From Bryocella elongata (GTDB lineage: Bacteria; Acidobacteriota; Terriglobia; Terriglobales; Acidobacteriaceae): a DNA stretch of 64,000 nucleotides. The notes beneath the pieces were generated by a model. It did not search any database. It was not told the DNA's origin and was given only the letters and a program-made list of their open reading frames with translations. This document shows, one piece after another, positions 34,184-42,316 of this stretch. Position 1 is the stretch's first letter. Each line of letters opens with the position of its first letter. A program made the position numbers and the translations under genes. The stretch is from the NCBI RefSeq assembly GCF_900108185.1, contig NZ_FNVA01000001.1:930001-994000 (forward strand), given 5' to 3'.

Positions 34184-36361
34184 ATGAAAAGAATGGCCTC
34201 CCGAACGATCTCGCCATACAGGACGCGAAGCAGCGCCGCGCGCCCTCTGGACCTCCTCTTCACCCTGCTCCTCGCCGCAGCGGCCTGTCTAACGCCGGCG
34301 CACGCGCAGATCGTTGAGGTCGGCGACGGCGGCCCGGGCCCATTCAAGGCGGAACACCTCACCGCGGAGCTGACCACCCTCAGCCCTCAAGCGCAGGCCA
34401 TGCCCGGCGGTACCCTCCAGGCTGGCCTCGTCCTCACCCTCGAGGAGCACTGGCACGTCTACTGGACCAACCCCGGCGACTCGGGCGAGCCTCCACGCAT
34501 CACCTGGACACTTCCCAGGGGCATCACCGCCAGTCCGCTCCTGTTCACACCGCCCGAGCCCCTTCCGCTCGGCCCCCTCAAGGACTTCGGCTACGAAGAC
34601 CAGGCTGTCTTCCCCTTCACCATCAAGGTCGATCCCTCCGCCGCCCCAGGCAAGGTTCACCTCGACGCGAAGGTCAGCTGGCTCGTCTGCGAAAGCGTCT
34701 GCGTCCCCGGAAAGGCCCACCTCGGCCTCGACATCAACATCGTCAAAGGCCCCGTTCAGGAACCTGCGCTCCTCGGCGCGCTCGGCAACGCGGTCAAAGC
34801 GCTGCCCAGGCCTCTACCCTCGGGCTGGAGCGTCACTGCGACCGGTGGTTCCAAGGACATCTTCCTCACCCTCCACTCCGGAACCAGCTCCAGCGACATC
34901 GGCATCTATCCCTTCGATCAGGATGTCATCGACATCGATGCTCCCGATCAGCGCAACGCCACCGCCGACGGCTGGCAGCTCTGGCTTCCCCGTCCGAAAG
35001 ACTCCACCGCCCTCCCCAGGGACTTTCACGTCCTCATAGAGTTCTCGGACAAGGAAGCCTACGACGTCACGGTGCCCGTCACTCCTGGCGAGCCACCCGC
35101 CGTGGCTGCATCCAGCTCTGCTCCCGGTGCCGCGGAGGCTCCCTCGAGCGACATCGGCCTCTGGGGAGCCCTCGGTCTCGCTCTGCTCGGAGGCATCATC
35201 CTCAACCTGATGCCCTGCGTCTTCCCCGTGCTCTTCCTCAAGGGGCTGGCGCTGGTCAACAGCTCCGGCGAAGAACGCTCCCGCCAGAGGATGCATGGCC
35301 TCGTCTACACGCTGGGCATCCTCGCCAGCTTCTGGACCATCGTTGCCGTCCTGCTCATCCTCCGTGCCGGAGGAAGGCAACTGGGATGGGGCTTCCAGCT
35401 CCAGTCGCCGGGTTTCGTCGCGGTCCTTGCAGCTCTCATCTTCTTCCTGGCGCTGTCTCTCACCGGGCAGTTCGAGATCGGCCTCTCGCTTACCTCCGCG
35501 GGTGGCGAGCTTGCCGAAAAGCAAGGCCTTGCCGGCAGCTTCTTCACCGGCGTGCTCGCAACCGTTGTCGCTACGCCCTGCATGGCTCCCCTGATGGGCG
35601 CAGCCGTCGGCTTCGCGCTGGCGCAGCCTCCTGTGGTTACCTTCCTCGTCTTCACCATGCTTGGGCTCGGCCTTGCCCTGCCGTACCTAGCGCTCACCAT
35701 GCAGCCGCAATGGACCCGCGTTCTTCCGCGCCCTGGCGCCTGGATGGATGTCCTCAAACAGGCCACCTCGATCCCGCTCTTCGCGACCGCCATCTGGCTC
35801 ACGTGGGTCTATGGTCAGCTTTACAGCCCCAATGGCGTCGACCGGATCGTCCCCCTGCTCTCCGGTTTTCTCCTGCTCGCCATCGGCGGCTGGTTTCTCG
35901 GCCGTTGGCCCGGGCAGACCAAAGGTCTGCTCATCGCCGCGCCCATCATCGTGCTGGCGATCCTCCTTCCCCTGCGCAAGCCCACCGTAGAAAAACTCCA
36001 GTGGCAGCCCTGGACTCCCGCCAGCTTCGCCGCCGCCCGCACCTCCGGCAAGCCCATCTTCGTCGACTACACCGCCGCCTGGTGCCTCAGCTGCCAGGTC
36101 AACGAGCGCGCCGTCCTCGACTCCACAGACATAGAAGCCCTCCTCGGCAACAACAACTTCATCCTCCTCCGTGCCGACTGGACCCAGTACGACGCCAACA
36201 TCACCCAGTCCCTCCAGACCCTCGGCCGCAGCGGCGTACCCACCTACGTCATCTACCCGCCGGGCGATAAGTCCAACCCCGACGTCCTCCCGGAACTACT
36301 CACCAAGGACCTCGTCACCAAGCAGATCGACAAGGACTTGAAGCTCAGCACGAAGAACTAG
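34184..36361 (+). CDS. DsbD-type thiol:disulfide interchange protein
   Basis: The 725-residue protein carries a signal peptide (to about residue 40, AHAQ). An N-terminal periplasmic beta domain (about 45-300) contains a CESVC pair (CxxxC). An eight-helix DsbD transmembrane unit follows, with cysteines in LNLMPCVFPVLFLKG and VATPCMAPLMGAAVGFA. The C-terminal thioredoxin domain has WCLSC near residue 628. It moves electrons from cytoplasmic thioredoxin to the periplasm. ATG codons at 34184 and 34193 are both possible. A TACAAT box overlaps the first, so a leaderless start at 34193 cannot be excluded. The redoxin gene 330 bases downstream is a possible client. Confidence 0.88.
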   Translation: MKRMASRTISPYRTRSSAARPLDLLFTLLLAAAACLTPAHAQIVEVGDGGPGPFKAEHLTAELTTLSPQAQAMPGGTLQAGLVLTLEEHWHVYWTNPGDSGEPPRITWTLPRGITASPLLFTPPEPLPLGPLKDFGYEDQAVFPFTIKVDPSAAPGKVHLDAKVSWLVCESVCVPGKAHLGLDINIVKGPVQEPALLGALGNAVKALPRPLPSGWSVTATGGSKDIFLTLHSGTSSSDIGIYPFDQDVIDIDAPDQRNATADGWQLWLPRPKDSTALPRDFHVLIEFSDKEAYDVTVPVTPGEPPAVAASSSAPGAAEAPSSDIGLWGALGLALLGGIILNLMPCVFPVLFLKGLALVNSSGEERSRQRMHGLVYTLGILASFWTIVAVLLILRAGGRQLGWGFQLQSPGFVAVLAALIFFLALSLTGQFEIGLSLTSAGGELAEKQGLAGSFFTGVLATVVATPCMAPLMGAAVGFALAQPPVVTFLVFTMLGLGLALPYLALTMQPQWTRVLPRPGAWMDVLKQATSIPLFATAIWLTWVYGQLYSPNGVDRIVPLLSGFLLLAIGGWFLGRWPGQTKGLLIAAPIIVLAILLPLRKPTVEKLQWQPWTPASFAAARTSGKPIFVDYTAAWCLSCQVNERAVLDSTDIEALLGNNNFILLRADWTQYDANITQSLQTLGRSGVPTYVIYPPGDKSNPDVLPELLTKDLVTKQIDKDLKLSTKN

Positions 36362-36690
36362 CGCGCCCCGCGTCCAACGCTCAGATCATTTGCGCTTTGG
36401 GTGCCCCGGATTTTCGGATCCGGAGCACCCGGACCTGCCTCCACCGTCGCTCCGAGCGGAGCAGGTAGCCCCGGCACTCCTGCGCAGGATGCGCAGCAAC
36501 CCCCTCGTAGCTCAATCCCTCAACGCTCGCAGCTCAACAGGTCTCCTCATACCCGCCCACCCGGGAAACCTGGCGCCTCCACAGCTCACCAGCCCCACAC
36601 GAAACACCTGCCTCATCCGCTGCGTCCAACCTCTGTAGCGCCCGCAAGCATCCCACCCTAAACCTCACAGCTCTGTGCAGGAGACTCCCC
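36362..36690. other. 329-base intergenic region after the DsbD-type gene
   Basis: The stretch contains the hairpin element at 36399-36430 and otherwise Pro/Ser-biased low-complexity reading frames with no start signals. A good ribosome site (CAGGAGA) lies at its right end before the redoxin gene. I see no gene or RNA in it. Confidence 0.55.
36399..36430. repeat. GGGTGCCCC element forming a 12-bp hairpin (copy 3)
   Basis: GGGTGCCCCGGA pairs with TCCGGAGCACCC (one mismatch) over an 8-nt loop, 37 bases past the DsbD-type gene stop. It could terminate transcription, though there is no T-tract. It shares its GGTGCCCC core with sites at 22996 and 24069 and, with one base less, 38086. Confidence 0.5.
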
Positions 36691-37296
36691 ATGAAGACCC
36701 TGTCCCGCATCGTAGCTCTCTCCGTACTTGGCCTCACCACCGCCGCCTTCGCCCTCAAGCCCGGCGACCCCGCCCCCGACTTCAAGGCGACCGACTCTAA
36801 CGGCAAGCGCGAATCCCTGGCCCAGTACCGCGGCAAGTTCGTCGTCCTCGAGTGGACCAATCGTGATTGCCCCTACACCCGCAAGCACTACGAGTCCGGC
36901 AACATGGAGGCCCTGCAGCACGAGTGGACCTCCAAAGGTGTCGTCTGGCTCTCGGTTCTCTCCTCCGCGGAAGGCCAGCAGGGCTACGCCACGCCACAGA
37001 TCGAGAACGCGTACCTCGCGAAGATGCACGCCGCGCCTACCGCCGCCCTCCTCGACCCCACTGGAGCCCTTGGCCGCCTCTATAACGCGAAAACCACGCC
37101 CCACCTCTTCGTCATCGATCCCCAGGGGAAGCTCATCTACGAAGGTGCCATCGACGACCAGCCCACGCCAGACCCCAGCTCGATCAAAGCCGCCCACAAC
37201 TACGTCTCAGCAGCCCTCACCGAAGCCCTGGCAGGCAAGCCCGTAATCAAACCAGTCACGACGGCCTACGGTTGCAGCGTAAAGTACGGGAATTAG
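36691..37296 (+). CDS. Exported AhpC/TSA-type redoxin
   Basis: The 201-residue protein has a short signal peptide (MKTLSRIVALSVLGLTTAAFA) and a thioredoxin-like fold (KPGDPAPDFKATDSNGKRESLAQYRGKFVVLEW). A single active-site-type cysteine sits in NRDCPYTRKHY in place of a CxxC, as in peroxiredoxin-like proteins, and a second conserved cysteine lies at the C-terminus (YGCSVKY). It probably reduces peroxides or acts in periplasmic thiol chemistry with the upstream DsbD-type reductase; that link is inference. AGGAG precedes the ATG. Confidence 0.8.
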   Translation: MKTLSRIVALSVLGLTTAAFALKPGDPAPDFKATDSNGKRESLAQYRGKFVVLEWTNRDCPYTRKHYESGNMEALQHEWTSKGVVWLSVLSSAEGQQGYATPQIENAYLAKMHAAPTAALLDPTGALGRLYNAKTTPHLFVIDPQGKLIYEGAIDDQPTPDPSSIKAAHNYVSAALTEALAGKPVIKPVTTAYGCSVKYGN

Positions 37297-37320
37297 TCGG
37301 AGGGTCTGGGCACTGTCGAT

Positions 37321-37350
37321 ATATAAATCGAGCGCATATAGATCGAGCGC
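37321..37350. repeat. Tandem 2 x 15-nt repeat
   Basis: Two adjacent 15-mers, ATATAAATCGAGCGC and ATATAGATCGAGCGC, differ at one base. They lie 25 bases after the redoxin stop. No function is evident. Confidence 0.6.
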
Positions 37351-37374
37351 AAGCTTCTGACCTACAGAAGGATT

Positions 37375-37433
37375 GTCATCCTGAGCGAAGCCTCTCGCAG
37401 CTTCATCGCGAGAGGCGCAGTCGAAGGACCTGC
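37375..37433. repeat. GTCATCCTGAGCGAAG-type intergenic repeat with internal hairpin
   Basis: The element starts GTCATCCTGAGCGAAG and ends GCAGTCGAAGGACC, a combination I recall as a common dispersed repeat in acidobacterial and other genomes. Between the two ends is a perfect 9-bp stem (GCCTCTCGC/GCGAGAGGC, 37390-37416) with a 9-nt loop. It lies between the convergent redoxin and DUF2059 genes and may act as a terminator. Confidence 0.55.
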
Positions 37434-37487
37434 TGTTTGCTCGCCCAGCCACCGATTTCTCCCCATTTCTACCAATTCGCTTCTCGC

Positions 37488-38036
37488 CTACGGCTTCGCA
37501 CCAGCAGGAGGCGAAGCCTTGAACCACTCCGGATGTTCCTTTTGGAGATCCATGCCAATCTGGCCGCCGACCCTCGACCCGATCTGCGAGAAGCCTCCCG
37601 TCATCTCGCTCTGAATCGCCACGATGTTTGCAGTGAGCTTCTCCTTAAGCTCCGGCGAGAGGGTGAGCTGCTTGCCCGCGGCTCGGTCCTTTGCGCCCTG
37701 CGCCAGCACCTGAAGCTCAGCCTCAGTGAAATGGCTCTCCCAAACGTGAGCCGCCATCGCCACAAACTCGTTCGGGTCAAGCGTCTGCTTCATCCGCTTC
37801 CCCCACTCCTCCACGAACGCTGCGTTCAGCGTCGGATCCTGCTTGACCATCGCTTCTTTGCCCGCAGCGATCATCTTGTCCTCATTCGCAACAAACCCTG
37901 CGCGCATTCCGCTCGCCTCCACAAGTTGAAGCGCAGCCTGGTGTGACGCCGGTGTCGGAGCGACTGCCGGGGACGTCTGTTGAGCTGAAGAGGATAGGCC
38001 GAGGCACAGAAGCGCTGCGAGGACAGTGGAACGCAT
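37488..38036 (-). CDS. Exported DUF2059-like protein
   Basis: The 182-residue product has a signal peptide (cut near LGLSSSAQ), then an all-helical domain resembling DUF2059 (HQAALQLVEASGMRAGF, FTEAELQVLAQGAKDRAAGKQL). The ATG at 38036 is preceded by GGAG; an upstream TTG in the same frame is less likely. Function unknown; family members are periplasmic. Confidence 0.65.
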   Translation of the reverse strand: MRSTVLAALLCLGLSSSAQQTSPAVAPTPASHQAALQLVEASGMRAGFVANEDKMIAAGKEAMVKQDPTLNAAFVEEWGKRMKQTLDPNEFVAMAAHVWESHFTEAELQVLAQGAKDRAAGKQLTLSPELKEKLTANIVAIQSEMTGGFSQIGSRVGGQIGMDLQKEHPEWFKASPPAGAKP

Positions 38037-38223
38037 GAGACTCCGCAAAGGAAAGATGTCCCGATCCTACACGCCATCAATGAGCGGGTGCCCACATCTC
38101 ATTTTCGCGAAGCATTTCCCAGATACACCGGGAGCCCCAGATTTCTAAAGGGAGCCGGGCTCAGAGGTCACACGAACGCCACGGGCCAACCTGCGAGTCC
38201 CTCGAGCCTGGGACGAACGGCAG

Positions 38224-38243
38224 GTCGCGGCCTAAGCCGCGAC
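38224..38243. repeat. Perfect 8-bp hairpin
   Basis: GTCGCGGC pairs with GCCGCGAC around CTAA. It lies within the intergenic region between the DUF2059 and rarA genes, with no T-tract. Confidence 0.45.
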
Positions 38244-38373
38244 AATCACCACTTCGCCCAACCTGCGGTTTCAGCCGCCGAGGGACCTGTCAAGCCCTCC
38301 GCCACACCGCAAACCAGCGAAACCCTCGCCAACACAGGCGATTTCACGCTCGTCCCCTTGGCGTAATCGCCCC

Positions 38374-38457
38374 ATTCCACCAACTATCATGGAATAAGCC
38401 CCCGGAATAGCATCCACGCAAGGATGCAATTACACGCGGCTAACTCTTTTCGAAAGA
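38374..38457. ncRNA. Possible structured RNA or repeat segment (three consecutive stems)
   Basis: Three hairpins with perfect 5-6 bp stems occur within 84 bases of unusually AT-rich sequence. No known RNA family is recognised, the strand is undetermined and no promoter was assigned. A dispersed-repeat origin is equally possible. Confidence 0.2.
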
Positions 38458-38549
38458 ATATTTTGCATGTAAACCCTCGCTGCTGAAGATTTTGTGGGCC
38501 TTGCGTTGAGAGTAAAGACTTTAGCTCAGGACTTAGGGGGGAGGGGGAC

Positions 38550-39893
38550 CTACTCGCCGCGCTTGATCCGCTCAATCTCCGCCATCCGCTGGGCCAGCAG
38601 CTTCTCCCGGCCCTCCTGCGTAGGCTGGTAGTACCGCCGGTCGGCGAGCCCCGCAGGCAGGCACTCCATCGCCGCCACCTTGCCCTCCACGTTATGGGCG
38701 TACTGGTAGCCCTTGCCGTAGTCCAGCTCCTTCATCAGCTTCGTTGGAGCGTTCCGCAGGTGCAGCGGCACGGGCTCCGCCGGGCGCGACTCGATATCCG
38801 CCAGCACCTGCCCATAGCCCATGTACACCGCGTTCGACTTCGGAGCCAGCGCCAGGTACACCACCGCCTGCGCCAGCGCCAGGTCGCCCTCCGGCGAGCC
38901 CAGGAAGTGCATCGCATCCCGCGCGCTCAGGCACAGATTCAGCGCCTCCGGAGCCGCCAGCCCGATGTCCTCCACCGCCATCCGCACCACGCGCCGGGCG
39001 ACGTACATCGGATCCTCGCCAGCAGCCAGCATCCGGCCGAGCCAGTACAGCGAAGCGTCCGCATCAGAATTTCGAACGCTCTTATGCAGCGCGCTGATCA
39101 GGTCGTAGTGCTGTTCGCCCTTCTTGTCGTACAGCAACACCCGCTGCTGCAGCGCCTCAGCCGCAATCTCCCGCGTGATCAACGTCTCGCCGCGCCCGCT
39201 CGCCAGCCCAGCCGCGACCTCCAGAGCATTCAGCGCATTGCGCGCATCGCCGCTTGAGTACGAAGCAATCGCCTCCATCGCCCCCTCGCCGATCTCCAGC
39301 CCCGACGCCCCCAACCCGCGCTCTGAATCCTTCAGCGCCCGGTCCAGCAGCGCCATGATCTCTTCCTGCTCCAGCGCCCGCAGCGTGTACACGCGGCAGC
39401 GTGAGAGCAGCGCAGCATTGATCTCGAAAGATGGATTCTCGGTGGTCGCTCCGATCAACCGGATCGATCCCCGTTCCACATAGGGCAGGAACGCATCCTG
39501 CTGCGCCTTGTTGAAGCGGTGGATCTCGTCAATGAACAGGATGGTCCGCGAGCCGTAGGTCGACGCCTTCTCGGCATCCACCATGACCTGCTTGATCTCC
39601 TTGGTCCCCGAAAGCACCGCCGAGAACTCGATGAAGCTCGAGCTGGTCACACCCGCGATGATCTTGGCCAGCGTCGTCTTCCCAACTCCAGGAGGTCCCC
39701 AGAAGATCATCGACGCCGCATTCACCGCCGCCCTGCTGGCCTCGGCCTCAATCTGCAGCCGCAGCGGCTTTCCCGGCCCCAGCAGGTGCGTCTGTCCGAA
39801 GTACTCATCCAGTGTGCGCGGGCGCATGCGCTCTGCGAGCGGAGCAGCTGTGCGAGTTCCCTGCTGCGTCATCGCCGTGTCGAAGAGGCTCAT
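38550..39893 (-). CDS. rarA: Replication-associated recombination ATPase RarA (MgsA)
   Basis: The 447-residue AAA+ ATPase acts at stalled forks and is related to clamp loaders. Motifs: RPRTLDEYFGQTHLLG near residue 24, Walker A GPPGVGKTT near 66, Walker B LFIDEIHRFN near 120, sensor 1 GATTENPSFE near 150, and the C-terminal tetramerisation region (DADASLYWLGRMLAAGEDPMYVARRV). Its start overlaps the stop of the upstream SpoU methyltransferase gene by four bases (ATGA). Confidence 0.95.
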   Translation of the reverse strand: MSLFDTAMTQQGTRTAAPLAERMRPRTLDEYFGQTHLLGPGKPLRLQIEAEASRAAVNAASMIFWGPPGVGKTTLAKIIAGVTSSSFIEFSAVLSGTKEIKQVMVDAEKASTYGSRTILFIDEIHRFNKAQQDAFLPYVERGSIRLIGATTENPSFEINAALLSRCRVYTLRALEQEEIMALLDRALKDSERGLGASGLEIGEGAMEAIASYSSGDARNALNALEVAAGLASGRGETLITREIAAEALQQRVLLYDKKGEQHYDLISALHKSVRNSDADASLYWLGRMLAAGEDPMYVARRVVRMAVEDIGLAAPEALNLCLSARDAMHFLGSPEGDLALAQAVVYLALAPKSNAVYMGYGQVLADIESRPAEPVPLHLRNAPTKLMKELDYGKGYQYAHNVEGKVAAMECLPAGLADRRYYQPTQEGREKLLAQRMAEIERIKRGE

Positions 39894-40711
39894 CGGCTAC
39901 TGCCCCTCTTCACCGCCGCCAGCCGCTGCCGCATCGCCTCGTAGAGAATCGTCGAGCCAGCCATCGCAGCATTCAGCGACTCAATCTCGCACGGGATCGT
40001 GATGCCTCCATCGCAGGCCGAGATCGCCTGCTGCGAGAGACCAGCGCCCTCGTTGCCGATCAGCACCGCACAGGCCTGCGTCAGGTCCGCCTCCTGCACT
40101 GCGACGACACCATCACCATGCGCGACCGCGCCAAGCAGTCCGCAACCATGCTCCCTCAGCGTGATGGTCAATTCCCCAAGGCTGGCGCGCAACATGGGCA
40201 CACGAAACGCTGAACCCGCCGACGCGCGGAGGACCTTCGGGCTCCACGCATTGGCGCAGTCATTCGTCAGGAACACCGCCGAGGCTCCGAAGGCTTCGCC
40301 CGAGCGGATCAGAGTGCCTACGTTGCCAGGATCCTGCACATTCTCCAGCAGCAGGACCGTCCCAACGCGCTCCGGCAATGGCCGTAACGGAGGAATCGCC
40401 ATGGTCGCAGCGATCCCCTGCGGCGTCTCCGTCTCAACGGCGCTGTCGAACACGTCTTTGCTCAGGATCACCCAGGCTTCCGCTTCAGCACCCTGCCACG
40501 CACGGGGATCAAGAGCCCCCTCGCTGCCCTCCCGGACGAAGACCGTATCCAGAGGAAGACCGCTGCGTAGCGCCTCGAGAATCAGAGTCGAGCCTTCGAT
40601 CCCGATGTACTCGCCTGGCTTGCGAGCCTTGCCGCTCAACGCTGCGCGCAGTGCCTTCACGCGGGCGTTCGTGCGGCTGGTAATCGGTGCTCCGAAGTCG
40701 ATGGGATCCAT
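39890..40711 (-). CDS. SpoU/TrmH-family RNA 2'-O-methyltransferase
   Basis: The 273-residue protein has an N-terminal substrate-binding domain (ITSRTNARVKALRAALSG) and a SPOUT knot domain: motif 1 LLENVQDPGNVGTLIRSGEAFGA near 122, motif 2 VLIGNEGAGLS near 215 and motif 3 EIESLNAAMAGSTILYEAMR near 240. It methylates ribose in rRNA or tRNA; the exact target (RlmB-like?) is not determined. It is coupled to rarA and divergent from the threonylcarbamoyladenylate synthase gene. Confidence 0.9.
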   Translation of the reverse strand: MDPIDFGAPITSRTNARVKALRAALSGKARKPGEYIGIEGSTLILEALRSGLPLDTVFVREGSEGALDPRAWQGAEAEAWVILSKDVFDSAVETETPQGIAATMAIPPLRPLPERVGTVLLLENVQDPGNVGTLIRSGEAFGASAVFLTNDCANAWSPKVLRASAGSAFRVPMLRASLGELTITLREHGCGLLGAVAHGDGVVAVQEADLTQACAVLIGNEGAGLSQQAISACDGGITIPCEIESLNAAMAGSTILYEAMRQRLAAVKRGSSR

Positions 40712-40820
40712 GCAACCTCAAGTGTACCGCCGGCAATGAGCGCCTCTGGCCCGCGACGATGTGACGGCTTGCACCATCTCCGAAGCAAGATGCGGTAGAG
40801 TTTCCGTTGAGGGCCTGTAC

Positions 40821-41471
40821 TTGAACGCTGAGACGCTGCGCATTCATCCGGACGAACCTGAGCCACATTTGGTCGCGCAGGTGGTGAGCTCGCTAAACGC
40901 CGGACACGTAGTCGCGTTGCCGACGGACACCTTTTATGGCCTGGCCGTCGACCCGGTCAACCTGCATGCGGTGGATCGGATCTATGAGCTGAAGTCGCGC
41001 GCCCAGCATAAGCCGCTCTCGCTGCTCATCGGGGACATCTCGCAGGCTTACGAACTCGCGCGCTCCATCGACACAGCCTTTGATCTGCTGGCGGAACGCT
41101 TCTGGCCCGGCCCGCTCACGCTGATCGTCAAGGCGGGCAGCAAGCTGCCTCTCCGCGTCACCGCCAATACCGGCAATGTCGCCATCCGAGTGCCCGATTC
41201 CCCTCTCTGCCGCGAGGTCGTCAAAGGTCTTGGCCTGCCGATTACCGCGACCTCTGCCAACCTCCAGGGCATGCCCGAATGCACCTACGCTGGCGGCGTC
41301 CGTGACCAGTTTGGCGACAAGATTCCGTTGATCGTCGATGCTGGCCCGACGGCGCGGTCTGTCGGCACGACGATCGTCGATCTCAGCGGTGGAGGCAACT
41401 CGTGGATGATTCTCCGCGAAGGTGCGATCCCCACCCACGAGATCGCCCTGACTTTGCAAAAACTTGCCTGA
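40821..41471 (+). CDS. L-threonylcarbamoyladenylate synthase (Sua5/YciO/YrdC family)
   Basis: The 216-residue protein makes threonylcarbamoyl-AMP for the universal t6A37 tRNA modification. Visible motifs are ALPTDTFYGLAVDP near residue 30, YELKSRAQHKPLSLLIGD near 55, the PGPLTLIVKA segment and TSANLQG near 150. It lacks the extra C-terminal Sua5 domain. TTG at 40821 with GAGGG seven bases upstream is preferred; GTG at 40761 is in frame and would add 20 unconserved residues. Confidence 0.85.
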   Translation: MNAETLRIHPDEPEPHLVAQVVSSLNAGHVVALPTDTFYGLAVDPVNLHAVDRIYELKSRAQHKPLSLLIGDISQAYELARSIDTAFDLLAERFWPGPLTLIVKAGSKLPLRVTANTGNVAIRVPDSPLCREVVKGLGLPITATSANLQGMPECTYAGGVRDQFGDKIPLIVDAGPTARSVGTTIVDLSGGGNSWMILREGAIPTHEIALTLQKLA

Positions 41472-41603
41472 AACTTGCGAGTGGCGACACCGGAGCGACC
41501 TGGCCGTCATCCAATATGCCTGCGTCACCGCACTTTGCGGGACGAGGGAATCCTTTGCGCGATACGATATCGCCAAAGCACACGAAGCCAAAGCACATGA
41601 ACG

Positions 41604-42281
41604 ATGAGTGCCAACACTAAGTCCAGCGGCAAGGGCCGCAAAACGAACTTCGCCGGCCGCCTGCTGCGCGACCTCATCCTGCTCGGCCTGCTGGTAACCG
41701 CAGGCTGGTTCGGCTGGGTGTACCACGAGATACAGTCGACAGCGCATGTTGACAATGCGCAACATGCCGACGCCATCGCGGTCTTCGGTGCAGCGGAGTA
41801 TGCCGGACGGCCTTCGCCGGTGCTACATGCTCGCCTCGACAAGGCCGTGTCCCTCTACGATCGCGATATAGCGCCAGTCATCGTGACCCTTGGTGGCGGC
41901 AGTGACAAGGATTCAGGCAAGACCGAGGGTGGCGTGGGCAGGGATTATCTGCTCGCCCAGGGCGTGCCCTTTGACCACATCATCGCGGAGACTCACTCCT
42001 TCGATACCGAGCAGCAGGTCGCGCGGTTGAAGGAGATCGCCGAGAGCCAGCACTTCGACAAGATCGTCGTCGTCAGCGATGGAACGCACCTGTTCCGTAT
42101 TCAACTGCTATGCGAGCGCGCGGGTCTGGATACGTACACCTCACCACGCGAAGTGATTGGTCACCTCGATGACATGGATGCAGCACAGCGCATGATGCAC
42201 GAGATGCTGAGCTATACGGCGCTACGCTTCAACCTGCACATCAGCTGGTTGCATCGCTGGCTTGCAGGCAAGGGCGACTAG
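41604..42281 (+). CDS. YdcF-family (DUF218) membrane-anchored protein
   Basis: The 225-residue protein has one N-terminal membrane helix (residues 22-40, LILLGLLVTAGWFGWVY) followed by a DUF218 domain (DAIAVFGAAEYAGRPSPVLHARLDKAVSLY, then ETHSFDTEQQVARLKEI and IVVVSDGTHLFR). Family members (ElyC, SanA, YdcF) are linked to envelope polysaccharide or vancomycin tolerance, but their enzymology is poorly known. It is convergent with prfB. Confidence 0.82.
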   Translation: MSANTKSSGKGRKTNFAGRLLRDLILLGLLVTAGWFGWVYHEIQSTAHVDNAQHADAIAVFGAAEYAGRPSPVLHARLDKAVSLYDRDIAPVIVTLGGGSDKDSGKTEGGVGRDYLLAQGVPFDHIIAETHSFDTEQQVARLKEIAESQHFDKIVVVSDGTHLFRIQLLCERAGLDTYTSPREVIGHLDDMDAAQRMMHEMLSYTALRFNLHISWLHRWLAGKGD

Positions 42282-42316
42282 AGGATTTAGGCCGCGCCGA
42301 GCGCAGCCTAAACCTC
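42281..42316. terminator. Hairpin shared by the ends of the ydcF-like gene and prfB
   Basis: GAGG-(A)-TTTAGGC pairs with GCCTAAACCTC, an 11-bp stem with one bulged A. It spans the 26-base gap and reaches into both gene ends, including the prfB stop. There is no T-tract. A bidirectional transcription stop is the simplest reading. Confidence 0.5.

Larger units (their letters stand above)
38037..38549. other. 513-base intergenic region with several structured segments
   Basis: No protein gene is supported. It holds a GGGTGCCCA core (38086-38094), a perfect 8-bp hairpin (38224-38243) and a distinctly AT-rich block (38374-38530). That block contains three small stems (ATTCCA/TGGAAT 38374-38395, GCATCC/GGATGC 38410-38427, TCTTT/AAAGA 38445-38457) and ends in GGGGGGAGGGGG (38536-38547). 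The frames in it (about 60-90 codons) lack ribosome sites. It may be a degenerate dispersed repeat or a non-coding RNA gene. Confidence 0.5.

Noticed and set aside
38088..38366. A 92-codon frame in the rarA-DUF2059 gap
   Set aside because: No ribosome site, low-complexity Pro/Ser/Thr composition, and it crosses several hairpins.
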